A stretch of DNA of 54,536 nucleotides from NCBI GenBank assembly GCA_020437365.1, contig JAGQWM010000013.1, positions 1-54,536 on the forward strand, written 5' to 3'. Below are positions 34,448 to 43,184 of the stretch, in pieces. Below the pieces are notes generated by a model. It ran no database searches and had not been told where the DNA came from. It saw nothing but the letters and a program-made list of their open reading frames with translations. A program made the translations under genes and the position numbers. How positions within the stretch are numbered: position 1 is the first letter of the stretch; every line of letters begins with the position of its first letter. Source of the DNA: Chitinophagaceae bacterium (GTDB taxonomy: Bacteria > Bacteroidota > Bacteroidia > Chitinophagales > Chitinophagaceae).

Positions 34448-37400
34448 ATGAAAAGAAAATTACTTCGATTTGGCTGCTCAGCCATTCTGCTTTTATGCTT
34501 AGCAGTACAATCCAAAGCCATTGATCCTACGGATACACGTATGTTATCGCAACCGGCCATCAGTGCTACGCATATTGCATTTGTATATGCCGAAGATATT
34601 TGGATTGCCAATATTGATGGCTCCGAACCCAGACGTTTAACCGTAAAAGAAGGCTCAGAATTTAATCCCGTCTTTTCTCCCGATGGAAAATATGTTGCAT
34701 TCAGTGGCAATTATGATGGCAATGTTGATGTGTATATTGTTCCCACCGAAGGTGGTATTCCCAAAAGACTTACCTGGCATCCGCAAACAGATATGGTGCG
34801 TTGTTTTACGCCGGATGGTTCTTCTGTTTTATTTATTTCGCAGCGCAATAGTTTTACCAATCGTTATCTCCAACTTTTTACGGTACCAGTGAAAGGTGGC
34901 ATGCCGGAACAATTAGTCATTCCGAATGCCTTTTGGGCCAATTATTCACCCGATGGTAAAGAAATGGTATATACGCCACTCTTCGATGCATTCAGAGAGT
35001 GGAAACATTATCGTGGCGGCATGCATTCTGTGCTGCAGATTTTCAATTTTACCACACATGCTACAACAAAAATTCCACAGCCCGAAGGTGGTTGCAATGA
35101 TGTAAGCCCCATGTGGATCGGCTCAACAATTTATTTCAGAAGCGACCGCAATGGCGAATTCAATCTGTTTGGTTATGATACACAAACCAAAAACATAACA
35201 CAACTTACGCATTTCAAAGATTTTCCCATACTGAATGCCACCGCCGATCAGCAACAAATTATTTTTGAACAAGCCGGTTATCTGCACATCTTTACCCCCG
35301 GAGAAAACAAAACCCAACGATTAAAAATAGGCATTGCTACCGACCTGCTTGAATTGCGTTCCCGCTATGCACAAGGCAGGCAATATATTCGCAGTGCTTC
35401 TATTTCTCCTACCGGCAAAAGAGTAGCTTTTGATTTCAGAGGCGACATCGTTACCCTGCCGGCCGATAAAGGCGATGCTCGCAATATTACCCAAACGACC
35501 GGTGCACATGAAAAATTTCCGGCCTGGTCACCCGATGGAAAAAATATTGCTTTCTTTTCAGATGCTTCCGGTGAGTACCAATTGTATATAAAAGCACAGG
35601 ATGGTAAATCCGAAGCCACTGTATTTCCTTTAACCGGTACGGGCTTCTATGCCGATATCAAATGGTCGCCGGATAATAAAAAAATCTGCTTTGTAGATAA
35701 TAGCCGCACATTGTATATCATGGATGTAGCTTCCGGAAAAATTAAAAAAATAGCCAATGATGAAATTTATCTGCCCGGCACTTTCCGTTTGTTGGGCCAT
35801 GATTGGTCGCCGGATTCTAAATGGTTTGCTTATACAAAAGTCCTTGCCTCACAGTTTGAACAAGTCTTTCTCTATTCCATTGACGAAAACAAATCTTACC
35901 CGGTATCTGATGGTTTGAGCAATGCCACAGAACCAACTTTTGACCGCTCCGGAAAATATTTATATTTCTTTGCTTCAACCGATGCAGGGCCTCTTGTCAA
36001 TTGGTTCGATCAATCGAATGGCGATTTACAACTTACCGAATCGATTTACCTGGTTACATTGCAAAAAGAAACTATTTCGCCATTTGCCAAAGAAAGTGAT
36101 GAGGAAAAAATAGCCACAGATGAAAAAGAGAAACCCAAAACAGATAAATCCGAAGACAAGTCCAATGATTTTCATATTGATTGGGCAGGTATCCAAGACA
36201 GGATTGTCAATATCCCTGTACCAGCCGGCAATTATACGCAACTGGCTGCCGGTAGTGAAGGCGAAATTTTATATGTTGAAAATTCAGACGATGGAATGGG
36301 CCAGTTACACACCTATCAACTCGACAAAAGAAAAGATGACGTAGTGATGCCGGTCAATGGATACCAAATTTCTGCCGATGGCAAAATGATGTTGTATTTT
36401 TTAGGAGGTAATTTTTATGTCAATGCTGCCGGTCAGAAAAACCCTTCCGGCAAGGGACAATTAAATATTAATGACATTGAAGTAAAACTGGATCCACAAA
36501 AAGAATGGCCTGAAATTTTTGATGAAGCCTGGCGAATCAACAAAAGCTATTTTTATGATCCGGGTATGCACGGCGTAGATTGGGATGCCATGAAAAAGAA
36601 ATATGAAGTATTCCTACCCGATTTATCTTGCCGAAATGATTTGAACCGGTTGATAGAATGGATGTGCAGCGAATTAAGTGTGGGCCATCACCGGCTGACC
36701 AATGGAGGCGATTTTCTTTACCATCCTGAACAAATCAACGGTGGCTTGCTGGGTGCCGATTATATTGTAAAAAATAATCGCTATCAAATTGAAAAAATTT
36801 ATGGCGGGCTGAATTGGAATCCTGACTTACGGTCACCATTAACCGAACCCGGTGTCAATGCCAATGTGGGCGATTATATACTTGCTGTTAATCATAAAAA
36901 TGTGACTGCAGCTGATAACCTGTATTCCTTTTTTGAAAATACAGCCGGCAAAATTGTGGAGCTTACACTCAGCAGCTCCGGCGATGAAAAAGATGCACGG
37001 GTTGTAAAAGTAGTACCAATTGCCAATGAAAGCAGCTTGCGCAACAGGGATTGGGTAGAAGGCAATCTCAAAAAAGTAGATGCCGCCACAGACGGACAGG
37101 TAGCGTATGTGTATGTGCCCAATACGGCCCGGCTGGGACTCGATTATTTCAAACGGTATTTTTATCCGCAAGCCGACCGCAAAGCCATTATTGTAGATGA
37201 AAGATTTAATGGTGGCGGACAAATTGCCGATTACTATATTGACTTATTACAACAGCCATTGCAAGCCTATTGGCACACTCGTTATGGTAAAGATTTTAAA
37301 ACGCCGAGTGCTTCCATCCAAGGGCCTAAAGTTTTGCTCATAGATGAAACTGCCGGTTCTGGCGGCGATATGTTTCCGTGGATGTTCCGTAAGTTCAAGA

Positions 37401-37699
37401 TAGGCACTATCATTGGCAAAAGAACCTGGGGCGGATTGGTAGGCATTCTTGGTTTTCCAGAATTTTTAGATGGCGGTGGTGTAACTGCACCGAATCTTGG
37501 CATTTGGACCAAAGACGGATTCATAGTAGAAAATTATGGCGTAGCACCGGATATAGAAGTAGAACAAACACCGGCCGCTATTATCAATGGCAGGGACCCG
37601 CAATTGGAAAAAGCCATTGAAGTTGTTTTGCAACAATTAAAAAACAATCCACCCGTAACACCAAAACGGCCACCCTTTCCTATCAAAGTAAAAAATTAA
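34448..37699 (+). CDS. Tricorn-like S41 peptidase
   Basis: 1083-aa exported serine peptidase of the tricorn type. After a signal peptide (FGCSAILLLCLAVQSKA) come WD40/beta-propeller repeats with many SPDGKxVAF-type blades (to about residue 670), an acidic Lys/Asp/Glu insertion around 560-580, then the C1 domain, a PDZ domain and the S41 protease domain. The latter has YVYVPNTARLG, IVDERFNGGG and the nucleophile loop AGSGGD with Ser971. Tricorn trims oligopeptides; the signal peptide puts this one in the periplasm. Length and domain order are normal for Bacteroidota relatives. Confidence 0.92.
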   Translation: MKRKLLRFGCSAILLLCLAVQSKAIDPTDTRMLSQPAISATHIAFVYAEDIWIANIDGSEPRRLTVKEGSEFNPVFSPDGKYVAFSGNYDGNVDVYIVPTEGGIPKRLTWHPQTDMVRCFTPDGSSVLFISQRNSFTNRYLQLFTVPVKGGMPEQLVIPNAFWANYSPDGKEMVYTPLFDAFREWKHYRGGMHSVLQIFNFTTHATTKIPQPEGGCNDVSPMWIGSTIYFRSDRNGEFNLFGYDTQTKNITQLTHFKDFPILNATADQQQIIFEQAGYLHIFTPGENKTQRLKIGIATDLLELRSRYAQGRQYIRSASISPTGKRVAFDFRGDIVTLPADKGDARNITQTTGAHEKFPAWSPDGKNIAFFSDASGEYQLYIKAQDGKSEATVFPLTGTGFYADIKWSPDNKKICFVDNSRTLYIMDVASGKIKKIANDEIYLPGTFRLLGHDWSPDSKWFAYTKVLASQFEQVFLYSIDENKSYPVSDGLSNATEPTFDRSGKYLYFFASTDAGPLVNWFDQSNGDLQLTESIYLVTLQKETISPFAKESDEEKIATDEKEKPKTDKSEDKSNDFHIDWAGIQDRIVNIPVPAGNYTQLAAGSEGEILYVENSDDGMGQLHTYQLDKRKDDVVMPVNGYQISADGKMMLYFLGGNFYVNAAGQKNPSGKGQLNINDIEVKLDPQKEWPEIFDEAWRINKSYFYDPGMHGVDWDAMKKKYEVFLPDLSCRNDLNRLIEWMCSELSVGHHRLTNGGDFLYHPEQINGGLLGADYIVKNNRYQIEKIYGGLNWNPDLRSPLTEPGVNANVGDYILAVNHKNVTAADNLYSFFENTAGKIVELTLSSSGDEKDARVVKVVPIANESSLRNRDWVEGNLKKVDAATDGQVAYVYVPNTARLGLDYFKRYFYPQADRKAIIVDERFNGGGQIADYYIDLLQQPLQAYWHTRYGKDFKTPSASIQGPKVLLIDETAGSGGDMFPWMFRKFKIGTIIGKRTWGGLVGILGFPEFLDGGGVTAPNLGIWTKDGFIVENYGVAPDIEVEQTPAAIINGRDPQLEKAIEVVLQQLKNNPPVTPKRPPFPIKVKN

Positions 37700-37746
37700 A
37701 ACAACATTACCGTGAGTAAGCGAAAATAATTGTTCATTACAAACAT

Positions 37747-37777
37747 AAAAAAAGGGCATCCATTGTGGATGCCCTTT
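37747..37777 (-). terminator. Strong terminator shared by peptidase and SWIB genes
   Basis: A perfect 12-bp stem (AAAGGGCATCCA with TGGATGCCCTTT, loop TTG, 37751-37777) is flanked by an A run at 37747-37753, giving a T run on the minus strand. It sits between convergent genes; on the minus strand it ends the SWIB gene. Confidence 0.82.
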
Positions 37778-37795
37778 GCAATTTGTTCCCCTTAC

Positions 37796-38263
37796 TTAGC
37801 TAAGGTGCTTACCCAAATACTTATTCATATCAAACATAGATACCTGTGCTTTACCAGCGAAAATCGCTTTCAGTTTAGCATCAGCATTAATCATACGCTT
37901 GTTTTTAGAATCTTGTAATTTGTTGGCTTTAATGTACACCCAAATTTTCTTTACGACTTCAGTACGAGGTACTGCTTTCGAACCAATAACAGCACTCAAT
38001 GCTGCACTTGGTGTCAGGGCTTTCATAAATGCCGGGTTAGCTTTGCGTTTTGTTTTTTTCTTCGCAGCTTTCTTTTTAGGTGCCGCTTTTTTCTTAGCAG
38101 CTTTTTTAGCTACCTTTTTTTGGGGGGCTGCTTTTTTTTTAGCAGCTTTCTTTTTAGGCGCTGCTTTTTTCTTGGCGGCTTTCTTTTTAGGTGCCGCTTT
38201 TTTCTTCGCAGCTTTCTTTTTAGGCGCTGCTTTTTTCTTTGTTGCTTTTTTCTTTGTTGCCAT
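37796..38263 (-). CDS. SWIB-domain protein with Lys/Ala histone-like tail
   Basis: 155 aa. Residues 1-75 are an almost pure Lys/Ala/Pro tail made of an 11-residue unit (AAPKKKAAKKK) repeated about three times plus variants, like histone H1 C-terminal tails. Residues 77-155 form a SWIB/MDM2 domain (FMKALTPSAALSAVIG, VVKKIWVYIKANKLQD, INADAKLKAIF). A basic tail plus SWIB suggests a nucleoid-associated DNA-binding protein, like chlamydial SWIB fusions; the function is unproven. Monocistronic with a strong terminator. Confidence 0.88.
   Translation of the reverse strand: MATKKKATKKKAAPKKKAAKKKAAPKKKAAKKKAAPKKKAAKKKAAPQKKVAKKAAKKKAAPKKKAAKKKTKRKANPAFMKALTPSAALSAVIGSKAVPRTEVVKKIWVYIKANKLQDSKNKRMINADAKLKAIFAGKAQVSMFDMNKYLGKHLS
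38065..38255 (-). repeat. Tandem repeats coding the Lys/Ala tail
   Basis: A roughly 33-bp unit (coding AAPKKKAAKKK) is repeated in tandem with small variations. Such low-complexity repeats can change copy number by slippage, so tail length may vary between strains. Confidence 0.75.
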
Positions 38264-38318
38264 GTTTGTTTTAATTTAGAATTTTAATGAGGTTTCATTT
38301 TTTCAAAATCAAATATAT

Positions 38319-39431
38319 ATGTTTTCTATTCGAGAAATACTGATTTCCCTAAAAAAGATATTCCCATTTTTCCTGCTATTTACCTCCCATATTGTGAATA
38401 GCCCGGTAGCGGCACAGGAAAAAGTCATAGCTTACTACACCGGCAATGGTGAAAATATCCGTCAATTCCCTCTGAAAAAGCTCACCCATGTCATTTATAG
38501 TTTCCTCCATTTAAGCCACGATAGCCTCCGCTGTAAGAATGAAAACCAGCAGGAAACCCTTCGGGAACTGGTTGCATTAAAAAAGGATTTTCCCCACCTG
38601 AAAGTCATGGTTTCCCTCGGAGGATGGGGTGGTTGTGCTTCCTGTTCTGCCGTTTTCTCCTCTGAAAAACAGCGAAATAATTTTGCCAAAACCACGGTAG
38701 CACTCTTTGAAAAATATGGTATTGACGGGCTGGATCTCGACTGGGAATACCCCGCCATCGAAGGGTATCCTGGACATGCTTATGCCGCTGCCGACAAAGA
38801 AAATTTTACGGCTCTATTAAAAAGTTTACGAAAAGCTATGGGGAAAAAATATATCCTGAGTTTTGCCGCAGGTGGATTTATGCAGTATCTGGAAAATGCT
38901 ATTGACTGGGCTGCCGTTATGCCGGAGGTAGATTTTGTAAACCTTATGACCTACGACCTGGTGAATGGATATAGCAAAGTAACCGGCCATCACACTCCAT
39001 TGTATGATTATAAACCCCAACAGGAATCTACCCGCAAATGTGTGAACTGGTTATTGGCACGGGGTGTGCCTTCGGCAAAATTGATTATCGGTGCTGCATT
39101 TTATGCCAGGGTTTGGGAGGATGTCCTTCCCATGCATAACGGACTTTACCAAGCGGGAAAATTTAAAACCGGTGTGCCATTTAAAAATTTTAAAACCTAT
39201 TTTAGTGATAGCGCCGGATTTCAATACCATTGGGACAAGCAAGCCCGGGCGCCGTATCAGTACAGTGCCCGTAAAAAATTGTTTGCTACATTCGACAACA
39301 GACGTTCAATCCGGGCGAAGGTGCATTTTGTGCAATCAAAAAAACTCGGTGGCATTATGTTTTGGGAGCTAAGTTTAGACCAGCCAGAAAATGGCCTTGT
39401 AGATGAAATTTACAGTGCTTTACATCAATAA
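38319..39431 (+). CDS. GH18 chitinase-like glycoside hydrolase
   Basis: 370-aa exported GH18 protein. It has a hydrophobic signal at about 10-32 ending VAAQ, the strand VMVSLGGWGG, and the full active-site motif DGLDLDWEYP (Asp136, Asp139, Asp141 and catalytic acid Glu143). FVNLMTYDL and a C-terminal IMFWELSLD Trp strand follow. All family catalytic residues are present, so it should hydrolyse chitin or related beta-1,4-GlcNAc polymers. No carbohydrate-binding module or SusC/D pair is adjacent. Cys-rich GGCASCS after the strand is a small oddity. Confidence 0.93.
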   Translation: MFSIREILISLKKIFPFFLLFTSHIVNSPVAAQEKVIAYYTGNGENIRQFPLKKLTHVIYSFLHLSHDSLRCKNENQQETLRELVALKKDFPHLKVMVSLGGWGGCASCSAVFSSEKQRNNFAKTTVALFEKYGIDGLDLDWEYPAIEGYPGHAYAAADKENFTALLKSLRKAMGKKYILSFAAGGFMQYLENAIDWAAVMPEVDFVNLMTYDLVNGYSKVTGHHTPLYDYKPQQESTRKCVNWLLARGVPSAKLIIGAAFYARVWEDVLPMHNGLYQAGKFKTGVPFKNFKTYFSDSAGFQYHWDKQARAPYQYSARKKLFATFDNRRSIRAKVHFVQSKKLGGIMFWELSLDQPENGLVDEIYSALHQ

Positions 39432-39504
39432 AAGATGAAAAACTAATTTTACAATTAAACTTTCAATATTTCGTTTTATCTTAAATGCATCATAAATGAT
39501 ACCT

Positions 39505-40611
39505 ATGTCAAAAAAAATAATTTCGATCGGACTTTGTTTAGCGGTTGTACTGACAGCTTGTAAAAAAACCAATAACCCAAATCCGCCACCACCGCCGCCC
39601 ACACCTACAGATACCACGATGTATTACCCACCCAATGGAAGTTCGGAATGGCATGCAAAATCGGCGGCTTCTCTCGGATGGAACGAATCTTTATTGCCTG
39701 ATTTGTATAATTATTTACAAACCAAAAACACAAAGGCTTTTTTGATTTTAAAAGACGGCAGAATGGTTATTGAAAAATATTTTGGCACTTTTACGGTCGA
39801 TAGTAATTGGTATTGGGCGTCTGCCGGCAAAACCATGATGGCAATGTTGGTCGGCATTGCTGAAGAAGATAATTTTTTACATATCAACCACCGGACATCG
39901 ACTTACCTCGGAGTAGGATGGACTTCATTGCCACCGGCGAAAGAAGATTTGATTACTATCAAAAATCAACTGACCATGACAACCGGCTTAGATGATGATG
40001 TGCAACCCAATAGCGATTGTACCTTGCCTTCCTGCCTGCAATACAAAGCTGACGCCGGTACCAGATGGGCCTATCATAATGCTCCCTATTCGTTGTTGTA
40101 CGATGTGATTCAAAATGCTACCAATCAGAATTTTGCCACTTATTTCAATACAAATCTGCGAGACCCGATTGGTATGAATGGTGCATGGATTCCGTTATCA
40201 TCCAAGCATGTATATTTCAGTACGCCAAGAAGTATGGCACGGTTTGGTTTGCTGATGCTCAATAAAGGGAAATGGAAATCAAATTATATACTGCATGATT
40301 CGGCTTATTATAATGCGCAGATTAATACCTCGCAGGACCTTAATAAATCTTATGGTTACCTGACATGGCTCAATGGGAAAGAAAGCCACATGCTACCGAA
40401 TACACAGTTTATATTCAACGGGCCGATTGCGATATCTGCTCCTACGGAAATGTATGCAGCCATGGGCAAAAATGACCAACGGATTTATATCATCCCTTCC
40501 AAAGGTATAGTCGTTATCCGGATGGGAGATGATTCGGGCAATGGGCCGTTGGCGGTATCGAGTTTTGATAATGAACTATGGGATAAGTTGCGGCCGATTA
40601 TGGGACTCTAA
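39505..40611 (+). CDS. Serine hydrolase (beta-lactamase class C-like) lipoprotein
   Basis: 368 aa from the ATG at 39505 (MSKKIIS); an ATG three codons upstream is possible. It has a lipobox LTACKK and a Pro-rich linker (about 27-36), then the beta-lactamase-related domain: SAGK with nucleophile Ser106 and Lys109, and YHN in place of the YxN motif. Members include esterases and D-amino-acid peptidases; the family rarely means true beta-lactamase. The signal and lipobox place it in the envelope. Convergent overlap of 4 nt with the ytxJ-like gene. Confidence 0.87.
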   Translation: MSKKIISIGLCLAVVLTACKKTNNPNPPPPPPTPTDTTMYYPPNGSSEWHAKSAASLGWNESLLPDLYNYLQTKNTKAFLILKDGRMVIEKYFGTFTVDSNWYWASAGKTMMAMLVGIAEEDNFLHINHRTSTYLGVGWTSLPPAKEDLITIKNQLTMTTGLDDDVQPNSDCTLPSCLQYKADAGTRWAYHNAPYSLLYDVIQNATNQNFATYFNTNLRDPIGMNGAWIPLSSKHVYFSTPRSMARFGLLMLNKGKWKSNYILHDSAYYNAQINTSQDLNKSYGYLTWLNGKESHMLPNTQFIFNGPIAISAPTEMYAAMGKNDQRIYIIPSKGIVVIRMGDDSGNGPLAVSSFDNELWDKLRPIMGL

Positions 40612-40940
40612 GCTCTTTGGAGTGCTTTTATATCTTCCATACTGATATCGGCATGGCTGGTATGATAAATACATTCGCCGTTTTTGATCAGCAATACTTG
40701 TGGTGATTGATGCCGCACCTGCCAATCATTGGCGATTTTATTGGACAAGGCCCTATTGGCCAGTAAATCGAGAAAATGAAAATCGACACCTTCGGCAACC
40801 GGTTCTTCTTCAAAATCTTTCAAAACTCTTGCACTGATATAACAACGGGTGGAATGTTTGAAAATAACTTGCGGCCGGGTGTAGGAAGCTTTTATAAGGT
40901 TTTGTAATTGCTCTTCTGTATGTAGTGTGGACCAGTTCAT
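40608..40940 (-). CDS. ytxJ: Bacillithiol system redox protein YtxJ
   Basis: 110-aa thioredoxin-fold protein of the YtxJ (monothiol bacilliredoxin-like) family. FKHSTRCYISARVLKDFE has the single active Cys (family CxIS motif), HFLDLLANRALSN and SPQVLLIKNGE follow. In bacillithiol-producing bacteria, which include many Bacteroidota, it is linked to de-bacillithiolation of proteins. It is short and has no signal, so it is cytoplasmic. Confidence 0.85.
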   Translation of the reverse strand: MNWSTLHTEEQLQNLIKASYTRPQVIFKHSTRCYISARVLKDFEEEPVAEGVDFHFLDLLANRALSNKIANDWQVRHQSPQVLLIKNGECIYHTSHADISMEDIKALQRA

Positions 40941-41006
40941 TTAACATTTTTGTGCAAAGTTACACATCATAACGATTTGGAAAATGCTAAAAGATATAAC
41001 AGTCGT

Positions 41007-41447
41007 TTAGGGCTGTCCTTTGTAATTAGGGTCATAGTCCACCATCCATTCTATGCCAAATTTATCTCTGAACATTCCAAAATAGGAACCCCAGGGACTG
41101 TCAGTGATTGGCATTTCTATTTGACCGTCTTTAGAAAGCCCGTTAAATAATTTATCGGCTTCTTCCTTGCTTTCGGCACTGATAGAAATCTTGCTACGAT
41201 TTTCCCTTTCGTTATGTTTTCCCATTTGTTCCGGCGTGTCGCTTCCCATAAGTACATTATGTTTACCGATGGGCAAGGCGATATGCATAATTTTTTCTGC
41301 TTCTTTTTCCAGGTTGGGAGCCCCTTCAAAATTCATGTCTTTAAATCGTACGACCCTGGCAAATTCATTGCCAAAGACTGATTTGTAAAATATAAATGCT
41401 TCTTCTGCATTGCCATTAAAATGAATATAAGGATTAATAGATGCCAT
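41007..41447 (-). CDS. VOC-family (PhnB/YjdN-like) protein
   Basis: 146 aa with the glyoxalase/VOC paired beta-alpha-beta fold of the PhnB-like group: INPYIHFNGNAEEAFIFYKSVFG at the start (read in parts), LMGSDTPEQMG in the middle and PWGSYFGMFRDKFGIEWMVDYD at the end. Similar proteins (DUF1428/PhnB-like) have no firmly known reaction; metal ligands are not all obvious. Cytoplasmic and monocistronic. Confidence 0.87.
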   Translation of the reverse strand: MASINPYIHFNGNAEEAFIFYKSVFGNEFARVVRFKDMNFEGAPNLEKEAEKIMHIALPIGKHNVLMGSDTPEQMGKHNERENRSKISISAESKEEADKLFNGLSKDGQIEMPITDSPWGSYFGMFRDKFGIEWMVDYDPNYKGQP

Positions 41448-41502
41448 AGTTTTAATTTAATTTCTCAAATGTAGTTTTTTCTTGCATGTTGTATTCATTT
41501 CC

Positions 41503-42144
41503 TTATTGCTTTTTTTTGAAAGAATCTGTTTTAAAATATTCAATATACCATTCATGTTGATCAAAATCCTTAGCTGTTTTGTCAACCTGATGTTCCGGGT
41601 CAATTTTAGAATAAAGAACTTCTAATGACTCATATTCCCGCCAACTAATTATTGTAAACCCTGCTTTATGTAACTGTGCGGCACAAACTCCCATTCCAAT
41701 TTGGTATTTCTTATTCTCAGCATATCTATTCCCGTCATAAATAACACGGTTCCCACAAGCTGCACTAATGTCCATCATAATTGCCAATTCCACATTGTTA
41801 TTCTGAGCCGTTTCGAGCATTTTTTCCGAAGCCCGGATCATGCCTTCTGTCCAATCTATACCTGAAGTTGTTAACACTTTGGCTCTTCCCTCTAATACAT
41901 CAAGTCCATTGCCTCCGTGAATATCACACATTTTTCTTGGTGTTCCGAACTGAAATTCTTCCGGACAAAACTGAATAAACTTTACATTATCATACTGAAG
42001 TAACTTCAGCACACTTGGATAGTCTCCATAATTATCACCATCAACACCACATTTAACTCCAAGGAGACAAGCACTTACAAGAATCCTAAGAGGATTGTCA
42101 TTTGTAGGTATTCTTAAATTTTTTAAATAGTTTTTAGTTGTCAT
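41503..42144 (-). CDS. DUF523 domain protein
   Basis: 213 aa. The DUF523 core (about 20-160) shows VSACLLGVKCGVDG, FCPEEFQFGTPR and the Cys-containing DISAACGNRVIYDG; several conserved Cys could hold a metal or Fe-S site. DUF523 proteins are usually 140-160 aa, so this one has about 20 extra N-terminal and 40 extra C-terminal residues (ending DQHEWYIEYFKTDSFKKKQ). The function of the family is unknown. Confidence 0.82.
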   Translation of the reverse strand: MTTKNYLKNLRIPTNDNPLRILVSACLLGVKCGVDGDNYGDYPSVLKLLQYDNVKFIQFCPEEFQFGTPRKMCDIHGGNGLDVLEGRAKVLTTSGIDWTEGMIRASEKMLETAQNNNVELAIMMDISAACGNRVIYDGNRYAENKKYQIGMGVCAAQLHKAGFTIISWREYESLEVLYSKIDPEHQVDKTAKDFDQHEWYIEYFKTDSFKKKQ

Positions 42145-42641
42145 GCCTAAGAGTAAATTCTAATGTTTGCATCAAGTTGTATTCAACTTTAAAATATCTT
42201 ACTTAAAAACTATAGCAACATCAATCCCTTCAAAGATTTATTCCGCTTGTCCATTTAAAACATTGCTTTCAACTTTTCCCCATACAATTTGAAGCTTTTC
42301 AGCATTGCCTCAGCGGCTTCCGGGTTTCAAATTCAAAATTCATTAACTCCAGATAGAATTTTCTTCTGCTTTTTTCCCCTTAATAAATACAATTTAAGAT
42401 TAAAAATCTTATCTTAAGCATCAGTTATTATTTAGTACACTTTACTATTCGTAAAGTGATTGATTAATAATTATAAATTACCCGGAATCCTCCTTTTTCG
42501 TTTATTTGATATTTTAATTGGCAGTAAATCAGTTTTAATAAAAAAAACTTGTTATTTTTCAATAGAATAAATAAAGTATAAGAGAAATGTTACAGTTTAT
42601 TGAAGTAAATAAACGTTCTTTAATAGCATAATAAAAACGGC
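42145..42641. other. 497-bp AT-rich intergenic region with inverted repeat
   Basis: The region upstream of the ECF sigma gene has no normal gene. It contains the inverted repeat CACTTTAC-N5-GTAAAGTG (42440-42460), a possible operator or hairpin, and a second short one (AAGATTAAAAATCTT). On the minus strand around 42250-42320 a 23-codon frame ends in KLYGEKLKAMF and looks like the end of a lost gene, but no start remains. Confidence 0.5.
42440..42460. promoter_or_regulatory. Inverted repeat upstream of ECF sigma gene
   Basis: Perfect 8-bp arms, CACTTTAC and GTAAAGTG, separated by five bases, lie about 180 nt upstream of the sigma gene. The symmetry suits a dimeric regulator; no T run follows, so it is not a terminator. 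Confidence 0.4.
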
Positions 42642-43184
42642 TTGTCGTCAATACAAAAATATACGGAAGATGAATTGGTTCGGCTTTTGCAAAGCCGTAA
42701 CCGAGAAGCCTTTTCCTATTTATACAATAACTATTCCGGCGCATTACACGGAATCATAGTTCGCCTCACCGATAACAATGTCCTCGCTGAAGATATTTTA
42801 CAGGAAGTGTTTTTAAAGATTTGGAACAATATTTCCAGCTATGACGCAACTAAGGGTAGATTGTTCACCTGGATGATGAAAATAGCCCGGAATCTCACTA
42901 TAGATACTTTTCGGAGCAAGGGTTATAAAAAACAGCAAAAAATCGTAACGGATGAAAATTTCGTAAGTAATTATAATGACGGTACGTCAAATGAAAAATT
43001 TGATAGCATTGGTATTTCGAAAAACCTGGCCGTTTTAAAGCCGGAGCAACGCCTCATAATTGATATGGCTTACTTCGGCGGATATACCCAGGAAGAAATA
43101 TCCAAACAAACAGGTTTACCTTTGGGTACTGTAAAAACAAGAATGCGAGCAGCTATTTTGCAACTGAGAAAACTTTTAACTTAA
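42642..43184 (+). CDS. ECF-type RNA polymerase sigma factor
   Basis: 180 aa starting at a TTG; an in-frame TAG lies five codons upstream and no ATG preserves region 2, so TTG is the only good start. Region 2 reads EAFSYLYNNYSGAL, AEDILQEVFLKIW and FTWMMKIARNLTIDTFR. Region 4 reads LKPEQRLIIDMAYFGGYTQEEISKQTG... with the helix-turn-helix GLPLGTVKTRMR. Its stop is directly followed by the GTG of the anti-sigma gene. It probably controls the genes downstream and itself. Confidence 0.92.
   Translation: MSSIQKYTEDELVRLLQSRNREAFSYLYNNYSGALHGIIVRLTDNNVLAEDILQEVFLKIWNNISSYDATKGRLFTWMMKIARNLTIDTFRSKGYKKQQKIVTDENFVSNYNDGTSNEKFDSIGISKNLAVLKPEQRLIIDMAYFGGYTQEEISKQTGLPLGTVKTRMRAAILQLRKLLT

Noticed and set aside
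38065..38255. Tandem repeats taken as a CRISPR array
   Set aside because: The units are adjacent without unique spacers and code for a regular Lys/Ala tail.
37899..38279. 126-codon Phe/Ala-rich plus-strand ORF
   Set aside because: It is the antisense reading of the Lys/Ala repeats of the SWIB protein.
39505..40611. True beta-lactamase (antibiotic resistance) call
   Set aside because: The SxxK motif alone defines a wide serine hydrolase family; the KTG-type third motif is not clear, so only the general family is claimed.
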